Shown one piece after another: positions 35,359 to 44,606 of a stretch of 64,000 nucleotides of DNA. The stretch is from Clostridiaceae bacterium (GTDB taxonomy: Bacteria > Bacillota > Clostridia > Lachnospirales > Lachnospiraceae): contig QXWR01000005.1 in assembly GCA_009911065.1 (NCBI GenBank), positions 1 to 64,000 on the forward strand. The letters run 5' to 3'. The notes beneath the pieces are model-generated. The model was given only the letters and a program-made list of their open reading frames with translations. It made no database searches and was not told where the DNA came from. How positions within the stretch are numbered: position 1 is the first letter of the stretch; each line of letters begins with the position of its first letter. Both the position numbers and the translations under genes were made by a program.

Positions 35359-37860
35359 TTAATCAACCAATTTCCGATAGTAGGGCCAGTTGGCATCACG
35401 GACAGCAACCGTCACATTGTTGACGCCAGCACTGCTTTCATGGATACAGCGGATTCTCCCATCTTCTGTCCATTCCAGGAACATAATGACATGAGCATCT
35501 TCTCCGGTTCGGATAATAATATCTCCTGGTTGTAACTGTTCCCTACGGATGGATTGTCCACACAGGGCAAGACCTGAAGTGCTTTCATAGGGAAGCCTTT
35601 TTCCTGTTACAGACCAATAGACCCAGCTAATCCATCCCGAACAATCCAATCCTTTCAAAATTCTTCCTTTACGATCTGGATTAATGAAGGCACCAAAGGA
35701 ATTTCTGGAATAATTGGGAGCAGATGGTTTTCCTCCCCAGTAATATGGCACTTTCCCTACAGATGACAATGCAAAACGAATCAAATCTTTCCGAATTTGA
35801 GATACATCCTCTGGAATCCGATCCATATATTCTTCTATTTCAAATTGTGTCAACGGATTTCTAGCAGGAATCAAAGAAACAGACAAGCCATATTTCTGAT
35901 TCCAGTCCTGACTGGCTAAACGAATTGCGGCTTCCCGGTCTTCTGCTGTCCATCCCTGCCATCCATTTTCTTCAAATCCTTCCTTGTTATTTCCATTTGG
36001 ATCTACTTTAAAAAGTCCATTTTTTTCTTTGATACCTCGAATTTCCATTTGAACAATCAAATCAATATGTCCTGGACATTTGATTGCTTCTGGTTCTGTT
36101 TCAAGACTGTTTTCTTCCAAAGTAGAAGAAATATCTTCGGATTGTGTGCCATCTGTCTGTTTTTCATTGATCTGTGTTTCATTTGTCGGCTTCTCATTTG
36201 GTAAAGAGTTGTCTTCGTCTAATTCCAAATCAGATGAATTTTGATGATGATTGGTCTGTATTTGATTGAATCCTTCTTCATTTGTTTTAGTATCTGCTTT
36301 GGTATTTTCCTGGTTGAATGTCGGATTCATTGATTCCGCTTCTGTCTCGGTCTGATGGCTTGCTTCCATTTTTTCCGTTTTTGTCTCTGTATCACGCTCA
36401 TAAGCCTGAGAATCTGGATTAATTCCCGTTTCCTGCGGTGGAATTTGAAAATTTGCGTCTTTTTCTGCCTGTGTTTCGGATGGAAACGATTCAGAATTTG
36501 TTTTCTTCTCTGTTTGTACTTCAGATGGAACGGTTTCATATTGAACAGATTGAGAAGTTCTGGTTTGTGTTTCTGCCTGAAGGATTTGGGAAGTCACTGA
36601 CTGATCTGCTGGTAAAGTCACCTGCTGGCTTGTTTTGGAAAACCCATAAGGATTCGTCTGCAAAGTGAGCTGCTGATTTTCTTGAACCGTCACCGCTGAA
36701 TCTGTTGGCGAAATTGTTGATTGATCTATGTACGAACTTGCTGATTGACTCATTTGGGAAGTCGTTTGCTGATCTACTTGTGAACTTGTTTGCTGTCCCT
36801 TATGCAGATCCATCGATTGACTTGTCTGTGAAATTGTCGATGGATTTACTTGCGAGCTTGTCTGCTGGTTCGTCTGTGAATCTATTTGTTGGCTGATCTG
36901 CTGGCTGCTGAAAGATATTTGTTGATTCGTTTGTGAATCCTCCCTTTCATAGGCAGTCGTTATCCCATTTCTGTCTGCTTCCAGTCTCTTGCTTTCCTCC
37001 AAAGATTCATTCGGACCATATTGTAAGGAGGTTTCCAATAGAGTATCCGTGGTTGTTTCTGTAGTGTTTTCAACCGTTTCTACTGTTGAAGGTTGAGACG
37101 GATAAGCAGCTGTTTCCGTTTCCGCTTCTGCTTCTCTTTTTAGCCGCTCCTCCTCATCTTCCTCGTTCAGACATCCATCGCAATAATAAATATCGCTCAT
37201 ACGAATGGAATAAGAATGGGATGTTTCCCACAAGTCTTTAGCATAGGAAAGAAAAAGATCATAATCTTCTACCCCCTTATAATAAGTGTATACATTAGCC
37301 AAAGACATAATCTCAGCCACATTGGAATACACATCAATCTTTTCCTTATCTCCATTGACAGCATGAAGACGAACATTGCGAAAAGAATGAATGATCCAGG
37401 TATCTGGATTGGACGGGTCATGCCGATCTTCTTTCGGATTGTACTGGCCAAGAACCTTGCTTCGTGGCTGTCCCATCCGGGAAGCAAGCTGCTCTGGCGC
37501 CAAATCTGCATAATCATAAATATGGCTCATCCACATTTCATCCTGACTCATTAGTTCCATATAAGCTTTTCCAGCATAGCTTTTCATAATATTGTCCTGG
37601 TCTTCTCCTTCCGGAAAATAGTAGGCAAAATTCAGTTCTTCCCGAACCGGTTTATAAGAAAGGTCTTCTTTGGTGGTCTCAACGATTTGAATTTCTGTTG
37701 TTTCCTCAATGGTATCTGAGGTTATCATTCGGTTTTCACAAGAAGTCTCTGTGAGAGAAGGCTGTGCTATGGTTGGAAGTGGTTTATAGTAATCGGATAA
37801 TGCAAAAATACACCATCCAGAAAATGTCATAATCAAAGCAGATATTCCTTGTTTGTTCAT
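35359..37860 (-). CDS. Secreted NlpC/P60 hydrolase with long low-complexity linker
   Basis: About 833 residues from ATG 37860 (GGAGATT upstream). A signal-anchor helix (about 6-24) leads to an extracytoplasmic domain of about 200 residues I cannot name. A stretch of about 350 residues is dominated by Gln, Ser, Thr and Glu. The C-terminus is an NlpC/P60 peptidase domain (about 690-833) with catalytic Cys740 in GLDCSGW and His in DAHVIMF. It would cut peptidoglycan stem peptides. Cotranscribed with the LCP gene, which suggests linked wall remodelling. Confidence 0.88.
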   Translation of the reverse strand: MNKQGISALIMTFSGWCIFALSDYYKPLPTIAQPSLTETSCENRMITSDTIEETTEIQIVETTKEDLSYKPVREELNFAYYFPEGEDQDNIMKSYAGKAYMELMSQDEMWMSHIYDYADLAPEQLASRMGQPRSKVLGQYNPKEDRHDPSNPDTWIIHSFRNVRLHAVNGDKEKIDVYSNVAEIMSLANVYTYYKGVEDYDLFLSYAKDLWETSHSYSIRMSDIYYCDGCLNEEDEEERLKREAEAETETAAYPSQPSTVETVENTTETTTDTLLETSLQYGPNESLEESKRLEADRNGITTAYEREDSQTNQQISFSSQQISQQIDSQTNQQTSSQVNPSTISQTSQSMDLHKGQQTSSQVDQQTTSQMSQSASSYIDQSTISPTDSAVTVQENQQLTLQTNPYGFSKTSQQVTLPADQSVTSQILQAETQTRTSQSVQYETVPSEVQTEKKTNSESFPSETQAEKDANFQIPPQETGINPDSQAYERDTETKTEKMEASHQTETEAESMNPTFNQENTKADTKTNEEGFNQIQTNHHQNSSDLELDEDNSLPNEKPTNETQINEKQTDGTQSEDISSTLEENSLETEPEAIKCPGHIDLIVQMEIRGIKEKNGLFKVDPNGNNKEGFEENGWQGWTAEDREAAIRLASQDWNQKYGLSVSLIPARNPLTQFEIEEYMDRIPEDVSQIRKDLIRFALSSVGKVPYYWGGKPSAPNYSRNSFGAFINPDRKGRILKGLDCSGWISWVYWSVTGKRLPYESTSGLALCGQSIRREQLQPGDIIIRTGEDAHVIMFLEWTEDGRIRCIHESSAGVNNVTVAVRDANWPYYRKLVD

Positions 37861-38016
37861 TGTAATCTCCATTGCTTTTTTCGACAAACAATTATAGTTT
37901 GAATCCATCTATAAAATATAACAATAAATGTTCATTTCCTACTATAACACAATTCTTTCCGGAATAACAGAAACAAGTTTTAAAATTTCATTAAGAAACA
38001 AAGAAAAAAGCGGGAA

Positions 38017-38045
38017 TTGACGAATGAAGACGCATAAGCTATAAT
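38017..38045 (+). promoter_or_regulatory. Promoter of glmS
   Basis: TTGACG (38017-38022) and TATAAT (38040-38045) are 17 bp apart. The start point near 38052 leaves a leader of about 75 nt, too short for the glmS ribozyme and without its conserved features. Confidence 0.85.
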
Positions 38046-38126
38046 AAATGCAATTTGCTGTAACCATTTATTTGAGCATTTAAATAGTTTTAATTTGCTT
38101 GAAACATTTCAAAGGAGAGAAAATCT

Positions 38127-39953
38127 ATGTGTGGAATTATTGGATATACCGGACCTTTAGAAGCATCGAAAATTTTGTTGGAAGGATTGGCTGGACTGGA
38201 ATATCGTGGATATGACAGTGCCGGAATTGCTCTTTGTATGGAAGATTCCAAGATTTGCCTTGCAAAAAAAACTGGAAAGGTTAAGAACCTGAAAGATTAT
38301 TGCAATCAACAAATCACAGACTCTTCCCACTGTGGAATCGGACATACCCGTTGGGCTACTCATGGAGGTGTGACGGATACCAACGCTCATCCTCATCAGG
38401 CCGGAAAAGTAATCTTGATTCACAATGGAATTATTGAAAATTATCATGCCCTGACAGAGGAATTTCATCTGGAAAACGAATTGATTTCCCAAACAGACAG
38501 TGAGGTTGCCGCAAGAGTTCTCAATCGCCTCTATGAGGGAGATCCTCTTGCTGCCATCCGTAAACTTATTGAACTTTTAGATGGTTCCTTTAGCTTTTGT
38601 ATTATGTTTGAAGATCAACCAGGGGCCATTTATGCCATACGAAATGTGAGTCCTCTGGTGGCTGCATCCACTCCCTCCGGATCTCTGATTGCCTCAGATT
38701 TGACGGCTTTAATTCCTTATACCCGAAATTATTTTGTCGTTCCAGAACAACATATTGTAAAACTAACTCCCTATAAAGTTCATCTTTATCAGCTGGATGA
38801 TACTTTCACCAAAACTTATCCGGAAATGATGACCGTCAACTGGAACATGGATGCTGCCATGAAAAATGGTTTTCCCCATTTTATGTTAAAAGAGATTCAT
38901 GAACAGCCTGATGCCATGGGCAATACGATTTTGCCTCGCATCAATAAAGGACTCCCGGACTTTTCAGAGGATAAAATTCCAGACTCTATTTTTGAAACCT
39001 GCAGTCAAGTACAGATTATTGCCTGCGGCACTGCCATGCATGCTGGTATGGTGGCACGGGCCATTATGCAGCCTGTATTGCGCATTCCCATCACAGTTTC
39101 TGTAGCTTCTGAGTTTCGGTATGAAGAGCCTTTGATTGATGAGAAATCCTTAGTAATCATCATTTCCCAATCTGGCGAAACTATAGATACACTGGCTGCT
39201 TTACGTCTGGCTCACCAATGTAAATCAACCACTCTGGCAGTTGTCAATGTAAAAGGGTCTACCATTGCCCGTGAAAGTGATTATGTATTTTACACCCATG
39301 CAGGTCCTGAGATTGCCGTTGCCAGTACCAAAGCTTACTCTGTGCAACTGGCCGCTCTCTATATGATTGGATGTCGTATGGCTCTGGTAAAGGGAAAATA
39401 TACAAAAGAACAGGCGGTTTCTTTCCTGGGAGATCTGCTGGATGCCATACCAGCCATGGAAACGATGATTGCTCAGAAAGAATCCATTGGAAATGCTGCT
39501 TCCCACATCATACACAGTCCGGACGCCTTCTTTATTGGACGGGGACTTGATTATGCCTTCTCTCTGGAAGGAGCATTGAAGCTTAAAGAGATTTCCTATA
39601 TTCACTCAGAAGCTTATGCGGCTGGCGAATTAAAACATGGAACCATTGCTTTGATCTCTGACCAAGTGCCAGTGATTGCCATTGCCACCCAGCAGCATGT
39701 ATATTCCAAAACGATTTCCAATATTCGGGAAGTAAAAGCACGAGGCGCCTTTATTATTCTTCTGGCAAAAGAAAGCGCGGTTGTCGATGACCATCTGGCA
39801 GATATCTGCATTCGGATTCCAGATGTAGACGATCTTTTTACCGTATTTCCCATTGCAGTCGTGTTGCAGCTTATCGCCTACTATGCTTCTTTGAAAAAGC
39901 ATTTGGATGTAGACCAGCCAAGGAATCTTGCAAAATCCGTTACCGTAGAATAA
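38127..39953 (+). CDS. glmS: Glutamine--fructose-6-phosphate aminotransferase (isomerizing)
   Basis: Makes glucosamine-6-phosphate, the entry step to UDP-GlcNAc and hence wall synthesis. The 608-residue protein has the N-terminal glutaminase domain with catalytic Cys2 (MCGIIGYTG), then two SIS sugar-isomerase domains (SQSGETIDT, AYAAGELKHG). The C-terminus ends NLAKSVTVE as expected. AAAGGAGAG precedes the ATG. It is monocistronic, with its own promoter and a bidirectional terminator. Confidence 0.98.
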   Translation: MCGIIGYTGPLEASKILLEGLAGLEYRGYDSAGIALCMEDSKICLAKKTGKVKNLKDYCNQQITDSSHCGIGHTRWATHGGVTDTNAHPHQAGKVILIHNGIIENYHALTEEFHLENELISQTDSEVAARVLNRLYEGDPLAAIRKLIELLDGSFSFCIMFEDQPGAIYAIRNVSPLVAASTPSGSLIASDLTALIPYTRNYFVVPEQHIVKLTPYKVHLYQLDDTFTKTYPEMMTVNWNMDAAMKNGFPHFMLKEIHEQPDAMGNTILPRINKGLPDFSEDKIPDSIFETCSQVQIIACGTAMHAGMVARAIMQPVLRIPITVSVASEFRYEEPLIDEKSLVIIISQSGETIDTLAALRLAHQCKSTTLAVVNVKGSTIARESDYVFYTHAGPEIAVASTKAYSVQLAALYMIGCRMALVKGKYTKEQAVSFLGDLLDAIPAMETMIAQKESIGNAASHIIHSPDAFFIGRGLDYAFSLEGALKLKEISYIHSEAYAAGELKHGTIALISDQVPVIAIATQQHVYSKTISNIREVKARGAFIILLAKESAVVDDHLADICIRIPDVDDLFTVFPIAVVLQLIAYYASLKKHLDVDQPRNLAKSVTVE

Positions 39954-39977
39954 ATCAGTGGATATCATATGCGAAGA

Positions 39978-40018
39978 CGGATCTAGTTTACATAATTTAA
40001 TTATGTAAACTAGATCCG
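39978..40018. terminator. Bidirectional terminator between glmS and rsfS
   Basis: An 18-bp perfect stem (39978-39995 with 40001-40018) around a 5-base loop. Its inner 10 bp are the same GTTTACATAA/TTATGTAAAC palindrome as at 7067-7091. It separates two convergent genes. Confidence 0.8.
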
Positions 40019-40053
40019 CTTTAAATGAAACATCAGACTATAATCAGGCTATA

Positions 40054-40410
40054 TTAGTTCTGAAACTCTCCTGCCTCCATAATTTTCCCGTCTCTCCAAA
40101 TCCGCTCCAGGTCATAGAACAAACGGTCTTCTCTACAAAACACATGAACAATAATATCCCCATAATCCATCAAAATCCAATTTGCATTTCGGTATCCTTC
40201 AATCTGCCGTGGTTCATATCCGGATTTTCCAAGAATTTCTTCCACATTGTCAGTCATAGCCTGTACCTGATTTGCGTTAGAGCCGCTGGCAATAATAAAA
40301 TAATCGGCCAAAACTGACACCTGACGAATATCAATGATTCGGATGTCTTCTCCCTTTTTATCTTCCAAAGCATGAATCGCCAGTTTTACCATCTCTTTTG
40401 CCTGTTCCAC
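40054..40410 (-). CDS. rsfS: Ribosomal silencing factor RsfS
   Basis: A 118-residue protein that binds L14 and blocks subunit joining during starvation. The core is KKGEDIRIIDIRQVSVLADYF-like sequence followed by MDYGDIIVHVF, typical of the family. It closes a minus-strand run (nadD, yqeK, rsfS), a gene order widespread in Firmicutes. Confidence 0.95.
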   Translation of the reverse strand: MEQAKEMVKLAIHALEDKKGEDIRIIDIRQVSVLADYFIIASGSNANQVQAMTDNVEEILGKSGYEPRQIEGYRNANWILMDYGDIIVHVFCREDRLFYDLERIWRDGKIMEAGEFQN

Positions 40411-40454
40411 ACTCTCTCACTCCTTTCTCAAAAACGAAAAATTTTTCCATCTAT

Positions 40455-41051
40455 TTAAAAAACTTCATTCGCTCTTTTATTTTCAAAATATTCATACGCC
40501 TGACGTGTCATAGGATCTATATTTGCATTTTTCTTTTTCAGATAAGCCAAAGTTCCAGCAAGAATCTCGTACATTGTTTGATCTAAATCTTGAAATGCCA
40601 GATAACGCATTTTTTCCAAGTTTGATGCTTTATTGCGCCTCGGCTCAATATAATCTGCAATATACAGAATTTTGTCCAATATTCCCATATGCGGTTTTCC
40701 GGCTGTATGACAACGAATGGCAGAAAGAATTTCTTCATCGCAAACACCAAACTTATGTTCGGCCATCCATGCACCATACTTGGCATGAATCACTGCCGGC
40801 GCTTTCAGCTCTCCTTCTGTCAACTCAATTTTGTGTTTTTGACACTTTACAATCAATTCATTGTCACCATAACGCTTGGCACAGTCATGGAGCAGTCCTG
40901 CCAGTTCTGCCTGGTGGAGATCATATCCATATCGCATGGCCAAAGCCATACAGGTATAGGAAACGCTCAGACAATGTTCATAACGCATGGGATCAAGCTT
41001 AGACTTTAATTGTTTTCGATATGTGAAAATTTGTTCATCTATGGTAATCAT
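40455..41051 (-). CDS. yqeK: YqeK HD-domain diadenosine tetraphosphatase
   Basis: A 198-residue HD-superfamily hydrolase expected to cut Ap4A symmetrically. Metal ligands are in RYEHCLSVSYTC, LLHDCAKRY, and the later IRCHTAGKP and IADYIEPRR segments. Located between nadD and rsfS. Confidence 0.93.
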   Translation of the reverse strand: MITIDEQIFTYRKQLKSKLDPMRYEHCLSVSYTCMALAMRYGYDLHQAELAGLLHDCAKRYGDNELIVKCQKHKIELTEGELKAPAVIHAKYGAWMAEHKFGVCDEEILSAIRCHTAGKPHMGILDKILYIADYIEPRRNKASNLEKMRYLAFQDLDQTMYEILAGTLAYLKKKNANIDPMTRQAYEYFENKRANEVF

Positions 41052-41094
41052 TGATTCCTCCGTTTGATTTTTGCGCTCCTTTTTTCATTTCCAT

Positions 41095-41697
41095 CTAATA
41101 CAATTGTTTTGACTCAATATATTGAGCTACACGGGAGGGAACAAAGGAACGAATCTCTTTTCCCAAAGATTTCATCTCCCGAAGCTCTCCAGAAGAAATG
41201 TCCATCTCCTGGCAATGTAAAAGATGGATCTCTGCCCCATAGCGTTCCTGCAGGTAAGCAATCTGTTCTTTCATCGGAATGTGAACGGGTTCATATTCCC
41301 GGCCTGCCACCAGAAGAATCGCCTGTTCCATCACTTCCTTTGGATGATACCATTGTTCAATCTGATACAGAGAATCCGCACCAATAATAAAATAAAAACA
41401 ATGGGTTGGGTATTCCTCATGAAGCAACTTTAAGGTTTCAGCTGTGTAAGTATTTCCCTGGCGGTGAATCTCAAAGTCGGAACAGGAAAAATAAGAATAT
41501 TCTTCCACAGCCAGACGAACCATTTCCAATCGGTCCTCAACTGGCGTTACCCTATGGTCTCTTTTATGAGGCGGAGTTTTTGACGGCATAAACCAGACCT
41601 GCTCCAACCCATATTCCACATAAGCCTGTCTGCCAAGCATCAGATGGCCGTTGTGGATTGGGTCAAAAGTTCCGCCCATAATTCCGATTTTTGCCAT
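41095..41697 (-). CDS. nadD: Nicotinate-nucleotide adenylyltransferase
   Basis: A 200-residue enzyme forming deamido-NAD from nicotinate mononucleotide and ATP. The N-terminal MGGTFDPIHNGHL motif and the ISSGELREM segment near the C-terminus are diagnostic. I start at ATG 41697 because GGGAGG lies about 11 bases upstream; an in-frame GTG at 41709 is too close to that site. Confidence 0.96.
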   Translation of the reverse strand: MAKIGIMGGTFDPIHNGHLMLGRQAYVEYGLEQVWFMPSKTPPHKRDHRVTPVEDRLEMVRLAVEEYSYFSCSDFEIHRQGNTYTAETLKLLHEEYPTHCFYFIIGADSLYQIEQWYHPKEVMEQAILLVAGREYEPVHIPMKEQIAYLQERYGAEIHLLHCQEMDISSGELREMKSLGKEIRSFVPSRVAQYIESKQLY

Positions 41698-41749
41698 GAT
41701 TTCCCACACCTCCCTGCCCTCTGCCAGGTTTGTAACACCATATCGGATT

Positions 41750-42049
41750 TTACCCGGACGGAAGCTCTATCTTTCTTTTCTTTTCCTCTTTCGCCTGCCG
41801 ATATAAGACAATTTTCTTACCGATTACCTGCACAACTTCTGAGTGAGTCCGTTCTGCCAATACTTCTGCTATAGATTTTCCGTCATCCAGACAGTTTTTT
41901 AACACGGTAATCTTAATCAATTCCCGTCCGTTTAAAGCCTCATCTACTGCCGCTGTCAGTTCTGGTGTCACGCTTGCCTTTCCGATCTGGAGAATCGGTT
42001 CGGTTTTCATGGCGATTCCCTTCAAATAGGCTCTCTGTTTGCTTGTCAT
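41750..42049 (-). CDS. yhbY: YhbY-family CRM-domain RNA-binding protein
   Basis: A 99-residue single CRM domain associated with 50S precursors. It shows KQRAYLKGIA at the N-terminus and the GKASVTPEL loop. It sits between obg and nadD in the usual Firmicutes order. Confidence 0.93.
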   Translation of the reverse strand: MTSKQRAYLKGIAMKTEPILQIGKASVTPELTAAVDEALNGRELIKITVLKNCLDDGKSIAEVLAERTHSEVVQVIGKKIVLYRQAKEEKKRKIELPSG

Positions 42050-42085
42050 GTTCCTCTCCTTTGACTATGAAGGTCCTTTTTCAAA

Positions 42086-43366
42086 CTATTTATAATAATC
42101 AAATGCCAATCCATACATGCGAACCGTATCGCCTTCCTGAATCCCCGCTGCTTCCAGATCTTCCAAAATTCCGTTTTCTTTCAAAAAATTCTGGAAAAAC
42201 TGGAATCCCTTCTCCGACTCCAAATTCGTATAGCCCAGCATTTTTTCAATTCTTGGTCCCTCTACCACAAATGCTCCATCTTCCCCTTTTTCAACGGTGT
42301 AAGGCAGATTTTGGTCGCTGGCATAGGAAATCTCAAATTCTTTTTCAAAGATCACCGGCTTGCGGCTTACCTTTTTCAACTGTTCCTGAATCCCGTAAAG
42401 CAGTTGTTTGATTCCCTGCCCACTGACAGCAGAAATGGGATATACTGGAATACCCGCAGGCTCAAATTCCCGTCGAAGGACTTCCGACGGATCTTCATCC
42501 TCTGTATAGACTGCATCCATTTTATTGGCAGCAATCAAAATCGGGCGTTTCAACAAATCTGGATTGTACTTCTCCAATTCGGCATGAATGGTACGGACAT
42601 CTTCCACTGGATCTCTTCCCTCGGTTCCGGCAGCATCCACCACATGAACCAGCACTCTTGTCCGCTCAATATGCCGCAAAAAATCATGGCCCAGTCCGAT
42701 ACCTTGGGAAGCCCCCTCAATCAGCCCCGGAATGTCTGCCATGATAAAACCATCTCCATCTAAATCAACTACACCAAGATGGGGGTTCAAGGTGGTAAAT
42801 GGGTAGTTGGCAATCTTTGGTCGGGCATTGCTGACACGAGAAAGTAAGGTAGATTTGCCTGCATTGGGAAACCCTACCAGTCCGACATCTGCTATCACCT
42901 TGAGTTCCAACAAAACCCACAATTCATGTCCTGGCTGACCGGGCTGGGCATATTTTGGCGCCTGCATGGTTGCTGTGGCAAAATTCATATTGCCAAGTCC
43001 GCCTTTTCCGCCTTTTAAAATCACCTCGCTCCGGTTGTCTCCGGACATATCTGCAATTACTTTTCCTGTTTCAAAATCTTTGATTACCGTTCCTTCCGGA
43101 ACTTTGATAACCAGGTTGTCTGCATTTGCTCCATGGCAGCGTTTCTTCTTTCCAGATTCCCCATCTTTTGCCACATATTTTCTTACATGCCGGAAATCCG
43201 TCAAGGTGTTCAGTCCGGGATCTACCTCAAATACAATATTTCCGCCACAGCCGCCGTCACCGCCATCAGGACCGCCTGCAGGTACATAAAGTTCCCGACG
43301 GAAACTGACATGGCCATCGCCTCCCTTACCGGATTTAATAAAAATCTTTGCCCTGTCTGCAAACAT
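42086..43366 (-). CDS. obg: Obg-family GTPase
   Basis: A 426-residue ribosome-assembly GTPase. Three parts are visible: the glycine-rich Obg fold (about 1-158, GGKGGLGN), the G domain with GFPNAGKSTLLS, and a C-terminal OCT domain. I start at ATG 43366 (MFADRAKIFIKSGKGGDG); the longer frame runs into a terminator-like hairpin. It follows rpmA with a 134-bp gap that contains an attenuator-like hairpin. Confidence 0.96.
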   Translation of the reverse strand: MFADRAKIFIKSGKGGDGHVSFRRELYVPAGGPDGGDGGCGGNIVFEVDPGLNTLTDFRHVRKYVAKDGESGKKKRCHGANADNLVIKVPEGTVIKDFETGKVIADMSGDNRSEVILKGGKGGLGNMNFATATMQAPKYAQPGQPGHELWVLLELKVIADVGLVGFPNAGKSTLLSRVSNARPKIANYPFTTLNPHLGVVDLDGDGFIMADIPGLIEGASQGIGLGHDFLRHIERTRVLVHVVDAAGTEGRDPVEDVRTIHAELEKYNPDLLKRPILIAANKMDAVYTEDEDPSEVLRREFEPAGIPVYPISAVSGQGIKQLLYGIQEQLKKVSRKPVIFEKEFEISYASDQNLPYTVEKGEDGAFVVEGPRIEKMLGYTNLESEKGFQFFQNFLKENGILEDLEAAGIQEGDTVRMYGLAFDYYK

Positions 43367-43449
43367 ATCATCACCTGTCCTTTCCGTCACAGAAGTCAAA
43401 TACTCCGCTACGGGCAACGGGGTATCGAATTTGCAACGCGGAAATAAAA

Positions 43450-43480
43450 GGCTTCATACCTGTCTTAGCAGTATGAAGCC
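43450..43480 (-). terminator. Terminator or attenuator between rpmA and obg
   Basis: GGCTTCATAC and GTATGAAGCC form a perfect 10-bp stem, followed on the minus strand by TTTTATTT. It should reduce transcription from the ribosomal protein genes into obg. Confidence 0.75.
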
Positions 43481-43500
43481 CCCATAAGTTCCATTGTAAA

Positions 43501-43791
43501 TTATTCGTTGACTGTCTTTGGATATACAGAAACCTGTTTTTTGTCTCTGCCCTTCCTTTCAAATCTTACAATACCATCCGTCATGGCAAACAGAGTGTCA
43601 TCTCCACCGCGGCCTACATTCAGACCTGGATGAATTTTGGTTCCCCGTTGCCGATACAGAATATTCCCTGCCAGCACAAACTGACCATCCGCTCTCTTGG
43701 CTCCCAGTCTTTTCGCCTCGGAATCTCTGCCGTTCTTTGTGGAACCGACTCCCTTTTTATGAGCAAATAACTGAAGGTTCATCTGAAACAT
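43501..43791 (-). CDS. rpmA: 50S ribosomal protein L27 with cleavable leader
   Basis: A 96-residue L27. The N-terminal leader MFQMNLQLF ends at a Phe before [12 protein letters not shown], the Firmicutes form that must be cut by Prp so that the mature N-terminus reaches the peptidyl transferase centre. ATG 43791 lies eight bases after GGAGG, which is inside the prp gene. Confidence 0.97.
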   Translation of the reverse strand: MFQMNLQLFAHKKGVGSTKNGRDSEAKRLGAKRADGQFVLAGNILYRQRGTKIHPGLNVGRGGDDTLFAMTDGIVRFERKGRDKKQVSVYPKTVNE

Positions 43792-43794
43792 CAC

Positions 43795-44139
43795 TTACAC
43801 CTCCTTATAGCTTATTTTAATATATGGTTCTCCGTATTCTTCTTCTATATCCAGCAAGCCAAATATAAGAGAATTGATAAGGAGCGTCGCTTCGGAACCT
43901 GCCTTTTCGGTAAAACGGAAACAAAACAGACCACTGTCTTCTTCCATCTCCGCCTCAAATGGCGTATCTGTAAAATGTTCTACGCTGTTAGCCATGTTGA
44001 GTGTAAGGGCAGATACAGCAGCACATACCAGCTCCTGCCCTTGTTGATGTCGGTCTTTTTCTCCATAGCCTGCATGTCCACACATCAAAATTCCGCAATT
44101 TGACTGTTCCGAATCGACCAATACAGTTACCTGAATCAT
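43795..44139 (-). CDS. prp: Ribosomal-processing cysteine protease Prp
   Basis: A 114-residue protease (YsxB family) that removes the L27 leader. The catalytic His is in CGHAGYG and the Cys in LVCAAVSAL. It lies between rplU and rpmA with 2-3-bp gaps, so enzyme and substrate are made from one transcript. Confidence 0.96.
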   Translation of the reverse strand: MIQVTVLVDSEQSNCGILMCGHAGYGEKDRHQQGQELVCAAVSALTLNMANSVEHFTDTPFEAEMEEDSGLFCFRFTEKAGSEATLLINSLIFGLLDIEEEYGEPYIKISYKEV

Positions 44140-44141
44140 GG

Positions 44142-44450
44142 TTATGCGTTGATCTTGTCGATCTTAACCTGAGTATAGAGCTGTCTGTGACCGTTCTTCT
44201 TATGATATCCGGTCTTTCTCTTATACTTGTAAACAATGATTTTCTTTCCTTTGCCTTCTTTTACAACGGTTCCGGAAACAGTTGCTCCTGCTACTGTAGG
44301 ACATCCCACAGACAGTTCTCCATTGTTTACTGCAAGTACCTGGTCAAACGTAACGGCATCCCCGGCGTTTACACCAAGTTTCTCTACCATAATGATATCG
44401 CCTTCCGCTACCTTATACTGCTTACCACCTGTTGCAATAATCGCGTACAT
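44142..44450 (-). CDS. rplU: 50S ribosomal protein L21
   Basis: A 102-residue L21 ([14 protein letters not shown] at the N-terminus, [14 protein letters not shown] near the C-terminus). It opens the L21-Prp-L27 operon behind an L21 leader and a strong promoter. Confidence 0.98.
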   Translation of the reverse strand: MYAIIATGGKQYKVAEGDIIMVEKLGVNAGDAVTFDQVLAVNNGELSVGCPTVAGATVSGTVVKEGKGKKIIVYKYKRKTGYHKKNGHRQLYTQVKIDKINA

Positions 44451-44545
44451 ACGGCACCTCCTATTATCATTACTCGCCAGTTTCGGCGCCGGAAAATCTT
44501 CTTTTCATTTTCCGGAACTTTCCAACCTCACTGTGCGGCATACTT
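44451..44545 (-). ncRNA. L21 leader, autoregulatory 5' UTR element
   Basis: Between the promoter and the rplU start the minus strand carries two stems: TTCCGGAAAA with TTTTCCGG, and CGCCGAAACTGGCG. The order, with GAGGTTGGAAA before and AGGAGG after, matches the ribosomal protein L21 leader known upstream of rplU in Firmicutes. L21 probably binds it to limit its own expression. Confidence 0.7.
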
Positions 44546-44549
44546 TGTT

Positions 44550-44578
44550 ATTCTAACATAGCGTTTTTTGAATGTCAA
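44550..44578 (-). promoter_or_regulatory. Promoter of the rplU-prp-rpmA operon
   Basis: On the minus strand TTGACA (44573-44578) and TAGAAT (44550-44555) are 17 bp apart, a near-consensus promoter fitting a highly expressed ribosomal operon. Confidence 0.88.
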
Positions 44579-44606
44579 CCGCTTTTTCTTAGTATAGGTA
44601 TCTAAT

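Noticed and set aside
38046-38126. glmS ribozyme
   Set aside because: Leader too short and no conserved ribozyme core seen.
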